A DNA stretch of 64,000 nt. Origin: Ligustrum vulgare (lineage: Eukaryota > Streptophyta > Magnoliopsida > Lamiales > Oleaceae). Positions within the stretch are counted from its first letter, which is position 1. Every line of letters starts with the position of its first letter. Made by a program: the position numbers and the translations under genes. Positions 24,973 through 35,729 of the stretch are shown here, piece after piece. The notes under the pieces are model-generated. The model was given only the letters and a program-made list of their open reading frames with translations. It searched no databases and was not told the DNA's origin. The stretch spans positions 8,184,014-8,248,013 of the forward strand of contig OY743169.1 in NCBI GenBank assembly GCA_963555705.1. Direction: 5' to 3'.

Positions 24973-25660
24973 GCACGGAAATGTCTGAAATACCCTTAAA
25001 TAAACCACAGATTCAAATTGTCCTAATAATAAGCATTCCCCAAATCCCCAAATTCGGACAAAATAAAAGCTCCCAGACCTGCGAAACTCCATCTTCTCCT
25101 CTGCAAAAAATTGAAACTCCTGTGTCAAAAAATTGAAACTCCTCTGCACGAACCCTCTTCTCTCAGACTCGACGTAATCGAAGCTCTTGTGAAAGCATAC
25201 TGGTTCGAAGGTGGTGCCATAGGTGGCGAAGGCGACGGACGATCTAGTTTGATTTTTAGGTTAAGAAATCGGTGGCAGTGCAATTGCAACTAAGGTTAGG
25301 AACTCCGTTGGCCATCGTAATATGCTCTCTTTTAGTGAATTTGAAATTGGGTATTGATAAAACTGGATTTCTTTTTTGGCATTATAATCATTGCGAAAGT
25401 GTTTGGAAAGATTTCCAGCATTATGATGTGCTATGGGGTATCAGTATATGTAAAAAGTAGGGGCACCTTACGATCTTGAATAGATAACTAGCTTTCGACT
25501 AATCTTTGCCTCCGTTGTCCCTAATGAAGGTGATTGATGGTAACACCAGATTTCTTCATGGTGTATTGTTGGAGTAAATTTTAAACACCGCACAATCCGG
25601 TTGACACTTAAATTTTTTTATGTAATTTGCAATCTTTAACAATGCAAACAATATGTAGTT

Positions 25661-25763
25661 GCATACCATTTGCAGTCTATATTTTGAACGCAGTTTTTAT
25701 ACCATTTGATGTGCTTCTGGAACAATATGCAGTTGGCATACCATTTGCAGTCTATATTTTGAA
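25661..25763. repeat. 28-bp direct repeat, 75 bp apart
   Basis: The word cataccatttgcagtctat with the following attttgaac occurs at 25661-25688 and again at 25736-25763. It lies inside the MULE, upstream of the zinc-finger pseudogene, and may be part of its transcribed leader. Confidence 0.8.
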
Positions 25764-26404
25764 CCTATTGCATTGGATCGGCAACAGTGGTGTTGCAGCT
25801 GGTAGTGTAGGTGGTTAAATACTAAAGCTTGGAGTATATCATAAACTACAAATATTTATTTGGTATATGGAAGAAATGGAATTTCTATAATCCTGTAATT
25901 TAAGAAATCAATGAGAAATAGTAACTGATATAGCTCAACTATAGAAACTAGAATAAAAGAATTGAAAATCAGAAAAAGGGATTGAGAGGTAGACACACAG
26001 CAACAATAGAACTTATGTGCGTAAATTCAATGTTTACTTCTATATTATCTTTTCAGAAACTTGAAGCAAGCAATCAATTATCTTTGGTGAAATGATTTTA
26101 ATGAATCAAAGGTCTCTGATTGGCTCATTCAAGATTTAGACCGACTTGATTGAACAAGGTCAAGAGTCCATGACACTAGAACAAGATTTAGTCTAATTGA
26201 ACTTGACTCAGCCTAGGATTACATGATATGTTTGTTCGATGTTTTGGTATATTTATGGGTAAATGACCTGGTCAGGAAAGCTTACTTGATATTGTATAAT
26301 TTCATAAGTTATGAGCTTTTGAATTTTGGCATATTCAGATAATTGGAAATTAGCTTGTCGTTCGGGAAATTGATCATGCTTCATTAAAATTGGTAGGACT
26401 CACA

Positions 26405-26793
26405 ATGAGAGGCAAGAACTATGCAATATGCCATAGCTGCAGGCAAATGGGGCACTAGTTGAATGATTGCCCGACAAAGAGGTTTTGTCCATGGTGCGGA
26501 CAGGGTATTGTGCGATTGTTCGAGGCTGAGAGGATGACGAAAAATCGTGGAAGGTTATTCTATTCCTGCAACCAGTAGAACTGTCTTTTTTCGAATGGAT
26601 GGATTCGTCCTCGAAAACTGTGCGCGAAGAGAAAAAAAGTGTAGAAAAGGAGGCTGACGATCTCTCTCGGCTACTCAAAACGTGTGCACGGATAGCACAC
26701 GAAGACGATGTGGAGATAGACGTGATAAGAATTCGAAAAAATAACCCAGGTCCGAATGAGAAAGGGAAGGGGAAGCTGCCAATGGAAGAATAG
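26405..26793 (+). pseudogene. Zinc-knuckle plus GRF-type finger gene carried by the MULE
   Basis: From the ATG at 26405 the frame gives a C-x2-C-x4-H-x4-C knuckle (CHSCRQMGH, then NDC), interrupted by TAG at 26456. A GRF-like finger follows: CPWCGQGIVRLFEAERM, then KNRGRLFYSC, then a second TAG and CLFF. The frame then slips by one base in a T-run near 26585 and continues as EWMDSSSKTVREEKKSVEKEA to a stop at 26793. GRF-type fingers bind single-stranded DNA or RNA in known proteins, and plants have small GRF-finger proteins of the At4g04775 type. The open stretches upstream (25111-25460) are not clearly part of it. Two nonsense codons and a frameshift make it a pseudogene unless unseen introns remove them. 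A role in transposition is speculative. Confidence 0.65.
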
Positions 26794-27245
26794 TTGTCTT
26801 GAATTTACAATGTATTATGTACTGTTGCATCATTGTTTAGTTTCTAGAACTTATCTATGTGGAAAGCATTTCAATGTAATGTATTGTGAACTTTGTAGTA
26901 TTTTGCTATGTATCTTCGTACTTGGTTTTTTAATGGGTTCCTGGGCATATATTTTGGTTTATGTAAGTTTTATAATCTTTCAGCAAATTCCCATCATTCC
27001 AAAAGCACTTATTTAACCTGTAGTTCTGTAAGGATTGTATCGTACATTAAAATTTCCCTGAACAAATACGTTTGTCATAAATGATAATCATATCATAAAT
27101 TTCATGATACAGAAGATCTAGATAATAGCTTAACTTAGGGACACTTAAACAAATTTCATGTTACAACAGACCAAAGTATATCCTTAGGAACCTATGACAT
27201 TTAGGAAACTTAAATAAAATACAGGACAAATTGGAACTTTGATAA

Positions 27246-29950
27246 TCATCCACGGTCTTCTTCTTGGGGCCGTTGCGGCCGAAACATTGGCATCATGTGA
27301 TGGTGTACCCCGTAACTTGTATTCCAATTTAGCCCATAAGCTCTACCAAAATGTTGCATTTGAGCACCCTGAAATAAAACATAAAGTGTCGGTAAATTAA
27401 TAAATAATGATGCTATTTACAAGCTAGTAATACTTAAAAAATCGGTAAATTAATAACCAAATTGTTGCATTTTAGCCTCGATATACCATTAGTTGTTGTG
27501 TGTAAGAGAAGGGGTTGATAACTTGCAAATTGGTCTCATGCGAATGTTGCTCGATGGTAGGAGTATCTGTTGCAGTATTATGGATTGGAGTCTTTCCCTT
27601 GTCTGACTGTGAAGGTCCCTACAAATAGAAGAACATATGAACAACCTAGAATGCCATGTCAAAATGAAATAGTCATTGCGTTAAATAAAAGGAACATGTA
27701 CCTTAGATCTTTTCCTCGTTGTCTCCAATGGGCCCTTCTTACGCAACTTCCTAGGAGCCCCCTTTGACTTTGTGCAATTTGGATCCAAGATACGAACACT
27801 ATCTTCAGAGAGGGCTTTGCTACCATGACTACTTTTTGTCATTCCAAGATTTAAATAGTTTGCTTGATTTTCAATCCATTCCATTAACTCCTTTGTTCGA
27901 GCTTCATCCTCACATAAAACATTTGCCATTTTCTCAAAAGACTTACACAACTTATCATATCGTATCTGAGCGGGAGTACTTATCCACCCATCATAATTGA
28001 TTTTCAGCCTTGTGTATGATCTTATCACATCTCTTCTCCATCTCCTGAGTACGTACCGCTCGGGAAGTAAATTAACATCAGTTCTAATCAACACCGAGAT
28101 ACAATGTCTACACACTATACCTCGAAACTCGAACAAGTGACAACTGCAAACGATATTACATTCCTCTCTCTGAAATGTAACTTTGAAATCTTTTTTCCTA
28201 GGAACTCCATGTGCAATAATTACTTCTTGCACAACGTGTGTAGTTCCATCATACTGATCTTCACTTGAGATGACATCACAGTAAACTTTTCCCTTTATCT
28301 CTTCTTGGAACTCCTTGAATTTGGTAATTGTGTACACTTGCTGGAATTGTTTCTCGAACCCAAACACTGTAGCACATGGAACCATCTGCGAGTACGACTT
28401 AAAATCAGCTTGGAACTCTTTTTCCACCTTAGATCTCAGTGCGCGATCATACTGTTCAACGAACGCCTTCAAGGAAGTTTTCGAATGCACAAACCCGTCG
28501 AAAAATGCGTTCATACTTTCACTCCTCTGCGTGGTGGACATTCCTGCCCAAAAAATTGTTCGTAGATAACATGGAACCCAGCGCCCTCTCTCTCGGAACA
28601 ACCCAGACAACCAATCATGATCGTGCAAATCATACGTATCAAGCATTGATCCCCAACCCATTTTAAATTCTGCTGGAATTTGAGTTTCGCAGACCAACTC
28701 ATGTATACTATGCATTATAGATCCTTTTTGAGCGTGATATCCAAATTTTTCGGGAAGTTTCTTCAGGATGTGCCACAAACACCACCTGTGCTTACTATTT
28801 GGAAACACAATTTCAATAGCGTTTTGCATCGCCCTATCCTGATCAGTAATGATGGCAGGTGGGCCTACGCCTTCCATACAGTCCAGCCATGTCCTAAAAA
28901 GCCAAATGAAAGTGTCCGTGGTCTCACTAGATATCAAACCACAACCTAACAATGTCGATTGTCCATGGTGGTTTACACCTACGAATGGGGCGAATGGCAT
29001 GTCATACCTATTCGTCAGGTAAGTGGTATCAAATGTCACAACATCCCCGAATTCGATGTATGCAAGCCTAGACCTTCTATCAGCCCAAAAAACATTTTTC
29101 AAACGTCCGTCATCATCCAAATCCATGCTAAAGAAGAAACCAGGACAATTAGTTTGCATTTTTGAGAAATATGATTGTATTGCAGCTGCATCACCATCTC
29201 CAAGTTTTAAACGTCGAACTTTATCAATGTAATTCCTACAGTCCTTCTCGATATATTGCAACTCCTCATAACCCCCCGCCTCGACAACAGCTGAGTTGAA
29301 ACTCTCGTGCATTGGAATTCCAGCTATGTCATTAACCTCAAGCTTTCGTTTAATTTGATCATTCAATTGTCTATTACACCGATAAAGTCTCGATTTTGTT
29401 GGACTAGTTCTGTGGTTATGGTCCATATGGAGCTTGGTGACATGCCAAATCCCATTCAAATCTGAGCGAATTGTCATCTTAGCCTTACAACCGGTTTGAA
29501 TTGTGGGATGAGGATTCAAAGAGTAACTTGTAGATCTAACCCTATTACCTTCTCGGCTACAAGCAAATGTAGCATTTGTTATAACACCATCTGAGTTTTT
29601 TTTGGAATTTCTTTTCCGTACTGGGAACCCAACATTGTAAGCATATTGCATGTAAAATGTGAACGCCTCATCATATGATGAAAATTTCTTCCCAACCTCC
29701 GGAGCTATCCCACTACACTCATCTATAATTTCTTCATGCACTCCGACGAAATTATCCGGCGTCATCTCTTCTACTTCCAAACTACCATCAGTCGCAACTA
29801 AGACATTTACATCATCAATTGGAGATTCATTTCCTGACAAACATCTTCATGTTTTAGATGAAAAACTTACCCACGGAAGCTTGATGGAAGATAAATGAAT
29901 AACCCATATTCAATGTGTAAGTAGATGAAAAACTTACCCACGGAGGACAT
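27246..29950 (-). CDS. FAR1-type MULE transposase, 4 exons (about 799 aa)
   Basis: Exons on the minus strand: 29950-29938 (13 nt, encodes MSSV plus one base), 29833-27702, 27618-27487 and 27368-27246; introns are GT-AG and the phases join with no stop. Domains: FAR1 DNA-binding region about residues 55-150 (YDEAFTFYMQYAYNVGF, HMDHNHR), MULE transposase core about 265-445 (VVTFDTTY, ITDQDRAMQNAI, TQRSESMNAFF supplying the D-D-E candidates), and a SWIM zinc finger at about 565-582 (CSCHLFEFRGIVCRHC). The tail is basic (KGAPRKLRKKG), then His/Gln-rich. FAR1/FHY3 proteins are domesticated relatives acting as transcription factors in light signalling. This copy lies between MULE ends with a 9-bp target duplication, so I call it a transposase. 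The large exon lacks a good ATG of its own (a TGA lies upstream in frame), and this is why the 13-nt first exon is proposed. Confidence 0.85.
29856..29943. repeat. Duplicated splice-donor segment
   Basis: The 22-bp segment starting gatgaaaaacttacccacgg occurs at 29856-29877 and 29922-29943. On the minus strand each copy contains CCGTGG followed by GTAAGTTTTTC, so the donor of the proposed 13-nt first exon exists twice. Only the outer copy is preceded by an ATG in the right frame. Confidence 0.85.
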
Positions 29951-31045
29951 TGTTGGTTTCCGGTCGGTTGGTGCTCGAAATCTATTCAAGGAAAGCTCAT
30001 TGAACTATGTAAATTGTCTGCAATAAATACCAATTCATAAAAAACAAGATTCGACATAAATTGGAATGAAGCTCAAATATAAGGAGGGAATGCAAAAGCA
30101 CATTTGTGGTGTGCATATCTCTTAGGTGAAAACATGTGCAAATATCTCATTCATTCTAGTATAATACTCTCACACACAATATTGAAATCAGAAACAAAAA
30201 ATCCCACATCATGAAAGGAGACTTTTGAAAACTACCGCGAAGTTTCTACACTTTGTATACTACACTTTATTATATCTGTACGTCAATTTCATCAATTTGA
30301 ACAATGTTTTCTAGTTTTTATAGTTACTTTGCAAATGCCTCAACTTCACATAATGTACGTGGGAATTTAGCCATCTTAGGATGTAAGTCAGGTTGCGGAT
30401 GAAATGGTATCATTCATGAGTGAGGCAAAGTTTTCAGTCAGATTAACAACATTCCATTCGTTGTCAAAAATGATAAGATATTGAGCCACATTAACAACGT
30501 TCCCTTCAACATTCCCAGCCCAAAAAATGCAATAATACCTCTGGTCGTGTGGCTCGCCACCTCCTCGTATACGGTCTAGATCTGCGAACCTCCGGTGATG
30601 TGGGTCGTCGCCGCAATCTGTATAACAAGAGTTCAACAGCCCATTTTTGATTTGAAAATTTTAGAGCTGAAATGAAAGAGGAAACAAAATGCTGATTCGT
30701 TGGTCTAGAACTGTATAGGGAAGAAACTTTACACAAACAAGATAATGTAGTCCTTCTCTGCGCCGATTTCTGTATAGGAAAGAAACTGTACACAAACAAG
30801 AAAATGTCCGATTTCTGATCTCTGAGTATCAAAGGTGATCTGACGAGAGTGCCGGCGGGGTGGGTCGACGACGATGAAGAAATAAGCAGATGGTTGGCAG
30901 AGATTTGGGTGGTGGCGGGCTCACCTTCGATTTTGGAAAGGGAACTGAATCTTCAACATTCGCTATTGGAAGGTGCTGATAGCAATCTTTTTATGTTTTC
31001 ATAATATCGCGATATTTTTCACTCCAAAGTCTCGTGATAATTTGA
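29951..31045 (-). promoter_or_regulatory. Inferred 5' region of the MULE transposase
   Basis: This lies between the transposase start and the right terminal repeat. In MULEs the terminal repeats normally carry the promoters, so transcription probably begins near 31 kb and runs leftward. GC-richer stretches (30560-30620, 30840-30935) look like leader sequence. I saw no TATA box that I would commit to and no further coding exon. Confidence 0.4.
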
Positions 31046-31093
31046 AAATTGTCAAATTCATTGTGAACCAATATTGTACACCCAGCATAATTG
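31046..31093 (-). repeat. Right terminal inverted repeat of the MULE
   Basis: 48 bp, the inverted partner of 24925-24972. The outer 21 bp are identical and it is followed at once by the second TTAAACTTA. Confidence 0.9.
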
Positions 31094-31422
31094 TTAAACT
31101 TATTTCTCTTTTTCGCTATGTTTACTTGTGTGAGCGTACCACGAGATACGAACCTATTTTGAGGATGGTACATAGAGGTACCGCATGCTTTTACAATGGA
31201 GGGACCATATGGGTCTCAACTCAGTGGCTGTGATTTGTGGTGTTTTTGGTGTACAGCCAAACAGAAGATGATATCCAAGTTTGATCTTCTTAAAGCTTGA
31301 CATGATTGTACCTACTACTATCCCATACCCCACTGTATGGAAGATGTGGGAGAAATGGACATTCTATATCTAATGGTTGTTTGTGTATTTTTGTTTTGTT
31401 GGATAGTGGAAAACTTAGATAA

Positions 31423-31975
31423 GAGCAACTTCAATCGCGGTGTAAATTTGTTGTCAATTTACATCTTCGAAAATCATTTTCAATATACATTTCGGTGGAT
31501 CTAAACCAAAATTTTGCTCCAATGGATAGATTGTAAATTATAAGATTTAAATTTAGTTTTTGTACAATTTTTTTAGCTAGTAAATTCTATGTTAACCTAT
31601 TTTTTTGCTTGTGCATAAATATAAATATTACGAACAAATCGATCTAAAAAATTTGAATTTTGGTTAAGAAAATAGAAATATTAAAAAATTTAAAATGTGC
31701 AAATTAATGTAAAAATTCAAATTGTAATGTAAATTAATATAATAGATTTAAATTATATATATCACATTAAGATTTTATGGACTGATAGCTAAATTTAGGT
31801 GAAATTTGTTCCAAGTGAAAGTGTAAAATTAGATGTAAATGTTGATCTTTTTTTAGATCTTTGACCGGAATTCTAATTTACATCCGATTTACACCACGTC
31901 ATTGGAGAAATTCTGATGAATTTTGGAATGTAAATCACTAATTGAATCTAATTTAAAACACCATTGGAGTTGGTC
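31423..31975. mobile_element. MITE-like element (about 553 bp)
   Basis: The left end GAGCAACTTCAATCGC and the complement of the right end GACCAACTCCAATGG are alike and match the terminal style of the two PIF-type MITEs in this window. The flanking bases (TAA left, TTA right) do not form a clean duplication, so the superfamily is uncertain. The body is AT-rich and non-coding. Confidence 0.5.
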
Positions 31976-32627
31976 TTAGATTAAGTCATCAATATGAATT
32001 TGAGTTCTATCATTTTTAGTCTTGTTAGCCCCTTATTGAACTTGTAAAGATGGAAAATTTTTGCCTTTTCTCCATATTTTTGCTATTTGATATGTCAAGT
32101 TTTCTAAGACAAGCATTTTCTCTCTTTTTATCACGTGACCAGCTTTGCCTTGATTTCCTAGAATTGGTTTGTCATTGGTTGGATAAAGAAAAAGTTTTTC
32201 ATGTAACTGAAAAAACAAATTTTGTCTCGTTTGATCATTTTTGTTGTTATTAATTAATTTTTTTTTTTAGAAATTAACATTATTATTATTAAGTATAATA
32301 TGTGTGAAAAAACTTTAAAATTTTATTTTTATTAAAATAGCTAAATTTTGCTTTATTTGTCATGAAAAACATTGCAAATTAAACAACAAAACATAAAAAA
32401 ATTTCCACCTTTTTCATTTTAAAAATTAAATCGATCAAACACATTAAACTTTCAATTCTCAGAAAAATAAATTTCAAGAATTCAATTTATTTCCACTCAA
32501 AATTCATCATCGCTATCAAACAAACCGTTAGTATAAATTATTTCTATTGTTAGAATTTGTATACAAAATAGGAGTTTGGATATGTTTTAGTCCCAATTAG
32601 GATAGGGATAGAAAGAATAATTTATAG
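31976..32627. other. AT-rich intergenic DNA
   Basis: No gene, array or recognisable terminus was found here. Confidence 0.5.
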
Positions 32628-34430
32628 GGATAAATACATATATAACAAGGTTAAAAGATGAAATTTAAAATTTAAGAAATTTGTGGTTTTAATACAAAAA
32701 TCAGGTTTTTTCTCAAAAAAATATAATTAAGTGTATTTTATTAATTAAATCGGTAATTAAATAGGTTAATGTCACAATTATGCAATTAATAGTCACAGTT
32801 ACAAATTAAACATTTTAAAGGTCACAAATTATGATATTTTTCAGTCACAAATTATAAAATATTTTTGTCACGACTTAATTCTCGATCACAAACAATAAAT
32901 TTATAGATCACAATTTATTTTCGGTCACAAATTATCAAATTAATCGATCAAAACTTATTATTAGGTCACAATTTATTTTTTGGTCACAAATCACAAAATT
33001 TATTGCTCGCAACTAATTTTTTGGTAAAAATTATAAAATTTATTAGTCTTGACGTCTTGATCACAAATTATGAAAATTTTGACCACGACTTATTTTCGAT
33101 CACAACTTACAAATATTTGAAGTCACAACTTATTTGTTGATCACAAATCCCGAATTTTGTGGGTCACAATTTTATCTAAGTCACAAATTTCGATTTTATA
33201 AGTCACAATTATATATATTTGGTCACAAATTAAAAACTTGTGAGTCACAATCATATATAGTTGATCACAAATTTCAAGTTAATTGACCACAAACTAACAA
33301 ATTATGAGTCACAATTTACAATGTGTTCTTTTAGATTTAATATGGAATGTTTTGTGTCAAATCAAGGAATTGAAATTATTTGTTGATTTATTTGTGTTTT
33401 CTAGGTAAGATGAATGGTTAAAAAGTGATACGAGAAATTGTGTAATTTAAATTTTTGTAATGATGAAAAATTAATAGGAAGCCGAACACACCCTTAAATA
33501 GTCACAAACTAATAAATTGTAAGTCACAATCATCTATAATTGGTCACAAATTAACAAATTGTGAGTCACAATCATCTATATTTGATCACAAATTAAAAAC
33601 TTGTGAGTCACAATCATTTATAGTTGGTCACAAATTTCAAGATAATTTAGCCACCATCCCACCTTACCTAACCCCAATCCAATCCAAACCCAAGCAAACT
33701 GAACGCTAATCCCACTCCAGTCAGCCGCAGCTCGCCGCACCACCACCACCACCACCACTACCACCGATACAACTCACCGACTACACCGCTCCACCAGAAA
33801 ATAGGCAAATCACCACCGACCACGGGAAAAATCATCATCATCGTCGACCAACACCAACACCACGTTGTCGCCGCCACCACACTGCATACACAACATCACC
33901 ACCACCCACTCACACACAACCACCACAAACTGCTCACACACCATCGCCATCACCACAAACCGCGCACACACCACCACCACCACCACCACAAACCGCGCAC
34001 ACACCACCACCACCACCACCATCACCACCACCAACCGCGCACAGAACACCACCACCATTAAAAAAAATAAAAAAAATAGAAGAAACTAGTTTCCGATGAG
34101 AAGAGAAAATATTCAGATGACCCACATCGTCCTGCGGCTGCGATGTCGTAGCAACTTGCTGCTCATGTCTTAGCTCGGCTGTGGTATCTCAGCAACCTAC
34201 TGTTGTGTAGTTGCAATGGCAATTTCATAGCATATCGTGCGGCTGCGACTGAGGCTGAAGGCTTCGCGATGAAGTGGGAGTGGAGGGATCATCGAAGGAG
34301 ATGGAGTAGGGTAGAGTGTAGTAACGCCGGAGGAGTTGGGCGGCTACAAAGCCTCTCGACAATGGAGTTTTTGGTTCCTCGACGGTATCCCTTTCTCTGC
34401 AGAATATAGTGTGGAATCAAATTAGGGTTG
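32628..34430. repeat. TCACAA-array element, copy 1
   Basis: A leader starting gggataaatacata (32628) is followed by an array of (G)TCACAA(A/T)T motifs from about 32770 to 33640. I counted about 27 motifs by eye. In the best-kept part (T of TCACAA at 33502, 33524, 33544, 33566, 33586, 33608, 33628) the spacing alternates 22 and 20 bp, giving a 42-bp unit. Less regular stretches still average about 20-21 bp. After the array comes a C/A-rich segment with CCACCA runs (about 33740-34055), then mixed sequence to about 34430. Copy 2 at 35730 shares the leader, the array and the start of the C-rich segment. No long coding frame fits. The right boundary is uncertain. Confidence 0.8.
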
Positions 34431-34711
34431 AAATGGAAAATTGGGGAAGGCGTGAGGTAGGTCGGATGATTTTAAATATTATAATTATTTAACAATTTAA
34501 AAGTGACCTGATTTATGTATGAATAGTTTGTTAATCTTAATTTTGAATTGTGAAGTTGAAAAACATGTCCCTATGTAATTTCCACTAATTTATAAGCATG
34601 AAAACAAAATACTCAACAAATCGGATAAAAGACTGGGCTTTGGGCATGGCCATGTTGTTTGGGCTATTTGATATATTTTTCGGGGTTTTGACTTATACGC
34701 ATGGTTGAAAT
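34431..34711. other. AT-rich DNA before the hAT element
   Basis: It may be the tail of the preceding array element. Nothing else is seen before the GTTGAAAT target duplication at 34704-34711. Confidence 0.4.
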
Positions 34712-35708
34712 TGGGGGTGGACACGATTTGATTTGGACGATTTGTAGCAAAATTTTAAACAAAAAATGATTTGAAATTTTTTCAAATCAAACCATTTTTT
34801 GCGGTTTGGTGCGGTTTAAAACCGGGCTTGCAATTAAATAAATTAGTATATCCCAAATCAAGCTACATTCTTGTACGATAATGTAAGAATAAATGAATGA
34901 TTAATCTACCAATAGCAAAGATTACAGATTTCGTAATCGATACACAACATTGAGTGAATGATCAATACCAACTTCGTGGTCGATAACTAAGAAATACCTA
35001 CCGACCATTATGTAGATTACGTCAAAAGGTGTTTTTGATTTTTTTCGAGATGCAACTCACATTGGTAAGGAGATTACTCCGGTATATTGCAACTACAAAT
35101 GATATTTACTTGTTCAGAACCATTCACTCAAATAAAAGAAAACACATTGTGTTACTGTAAAAATATTTCTTCTATTTAGTATGCTTTAAATATGTGTTAT
35201 AATGAATTCTCTTCAGATTTGTTTATAATGTTATTTAATGGAAACTGCGTGTCTCATTTTAACTTTTTGTAGCATTCAATAGTTCTGTTTGGGAATGAGG
35301 TTGGACTGCTTATAGGAGATATCAAACATACATAGATTAGCGCATGACTTTATTCCTGAAAAAAGTCTCACTTTTTTTTACATTTGACAGATGTTAGAAA
35401 TCTTTCAAGAACACGTCCAAATTTTAATAAAAATTATTCAATCTCATTTCCACTGGAATAAGAAATCAAACCAGCACTCAAAATAAATGACAGGTTTCAA
35501 TAATAATATGAATTTGATAAGTTATTCCTGTACTATTTTTTTATAATTTGTTTATATTTGGCGGGTTGCGGTTTCATACTGCGGTTTCAACAATTGAAAC
35601 TTAAACCAAACTGTTTAAAGCGGTTTAAAATTTTTCCAAACCAAACCAAACCATTTGTTGCGGTTTGATTCAATTTAACGAGTTGACGGTTTATTTGTTC
35701 AACCCTAG
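34712..35708. mobile_element. hAT-type non-autonomous element (997 bp)
   Basis: Ends: TGGGGGTGGACACG on the left, and the complement of the right end TAGGGTTGAACAAAT. The flanks are GTTGAAAT (34704-34711) and GTTGAAAC (35709-35716), 7 of 8 alike, as expected for an ageing hAT duplication. Subterminal ggtttggtgcggttt and aaaccaaaccaaacc words match the other hAT copies here. No transposase frame. Confidence 0.75.
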
Positions 35709-35729
35709 TTGAAACCAAGAATTAAAAAG

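Larger units (their letters stand above)
24925..31093. mobile_element. 6.17-kb MULE with intact ends and FAR1-type transposase
   Basis: The 9-bp sequence TTAAACTTA is present exactly at 24916-24924 and 31094-31102. Immediately inside, the two ends are inverted repeats: the first 21 bp (beginning CAATTATGCTGGGTGTACAA) are identical, and 43 of 48 bp match overall (24925-24972 against 31046-31093). A 9-bp duplication is the known signature of Mutator-like elements. Inside are a minus-strand FAR1-type transposase reading inward from the right end and a plus-strand zinc-finger gene reading inward from the left. This convergent layout resembles mudrA/mudrB of maize MuDR, although the second gene here shows no evident homology to mudrB. 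Jittery-type MULEs are the known relatives of FAR1/FHY3. The matched ends and open transposase suggest a fairly recent insertion. Confidence 0.9.

Noticed and set aside
25111..25460. Two overlapping plus-strand ORFs inside the MULE
   Set aside because: No domain and no join to the zinc-finger gene that I can justify; probably leader sequence.
28305..29232. Several plus-strand ORFs of 60-90 aa
   Set aside because: All are shadows of the minus-strand FAR1-type transposase exon.
27681..29840. Host FAR1-RELATED SEQUENCE transcription factor
   Set aside because: The protein looks like FRS5-type proteins, but matched terminal repeats and a 9-bp target duplication enclose it, so a transposase is the simpler reading.
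33865..34089. His/Thr-rich open frame on the plus strand (and Val-rich frames opposite)
   Set aside because: It is the translation of a CCACCA microsatellite-like tract within array copy 1, with no start context or conserved partner.
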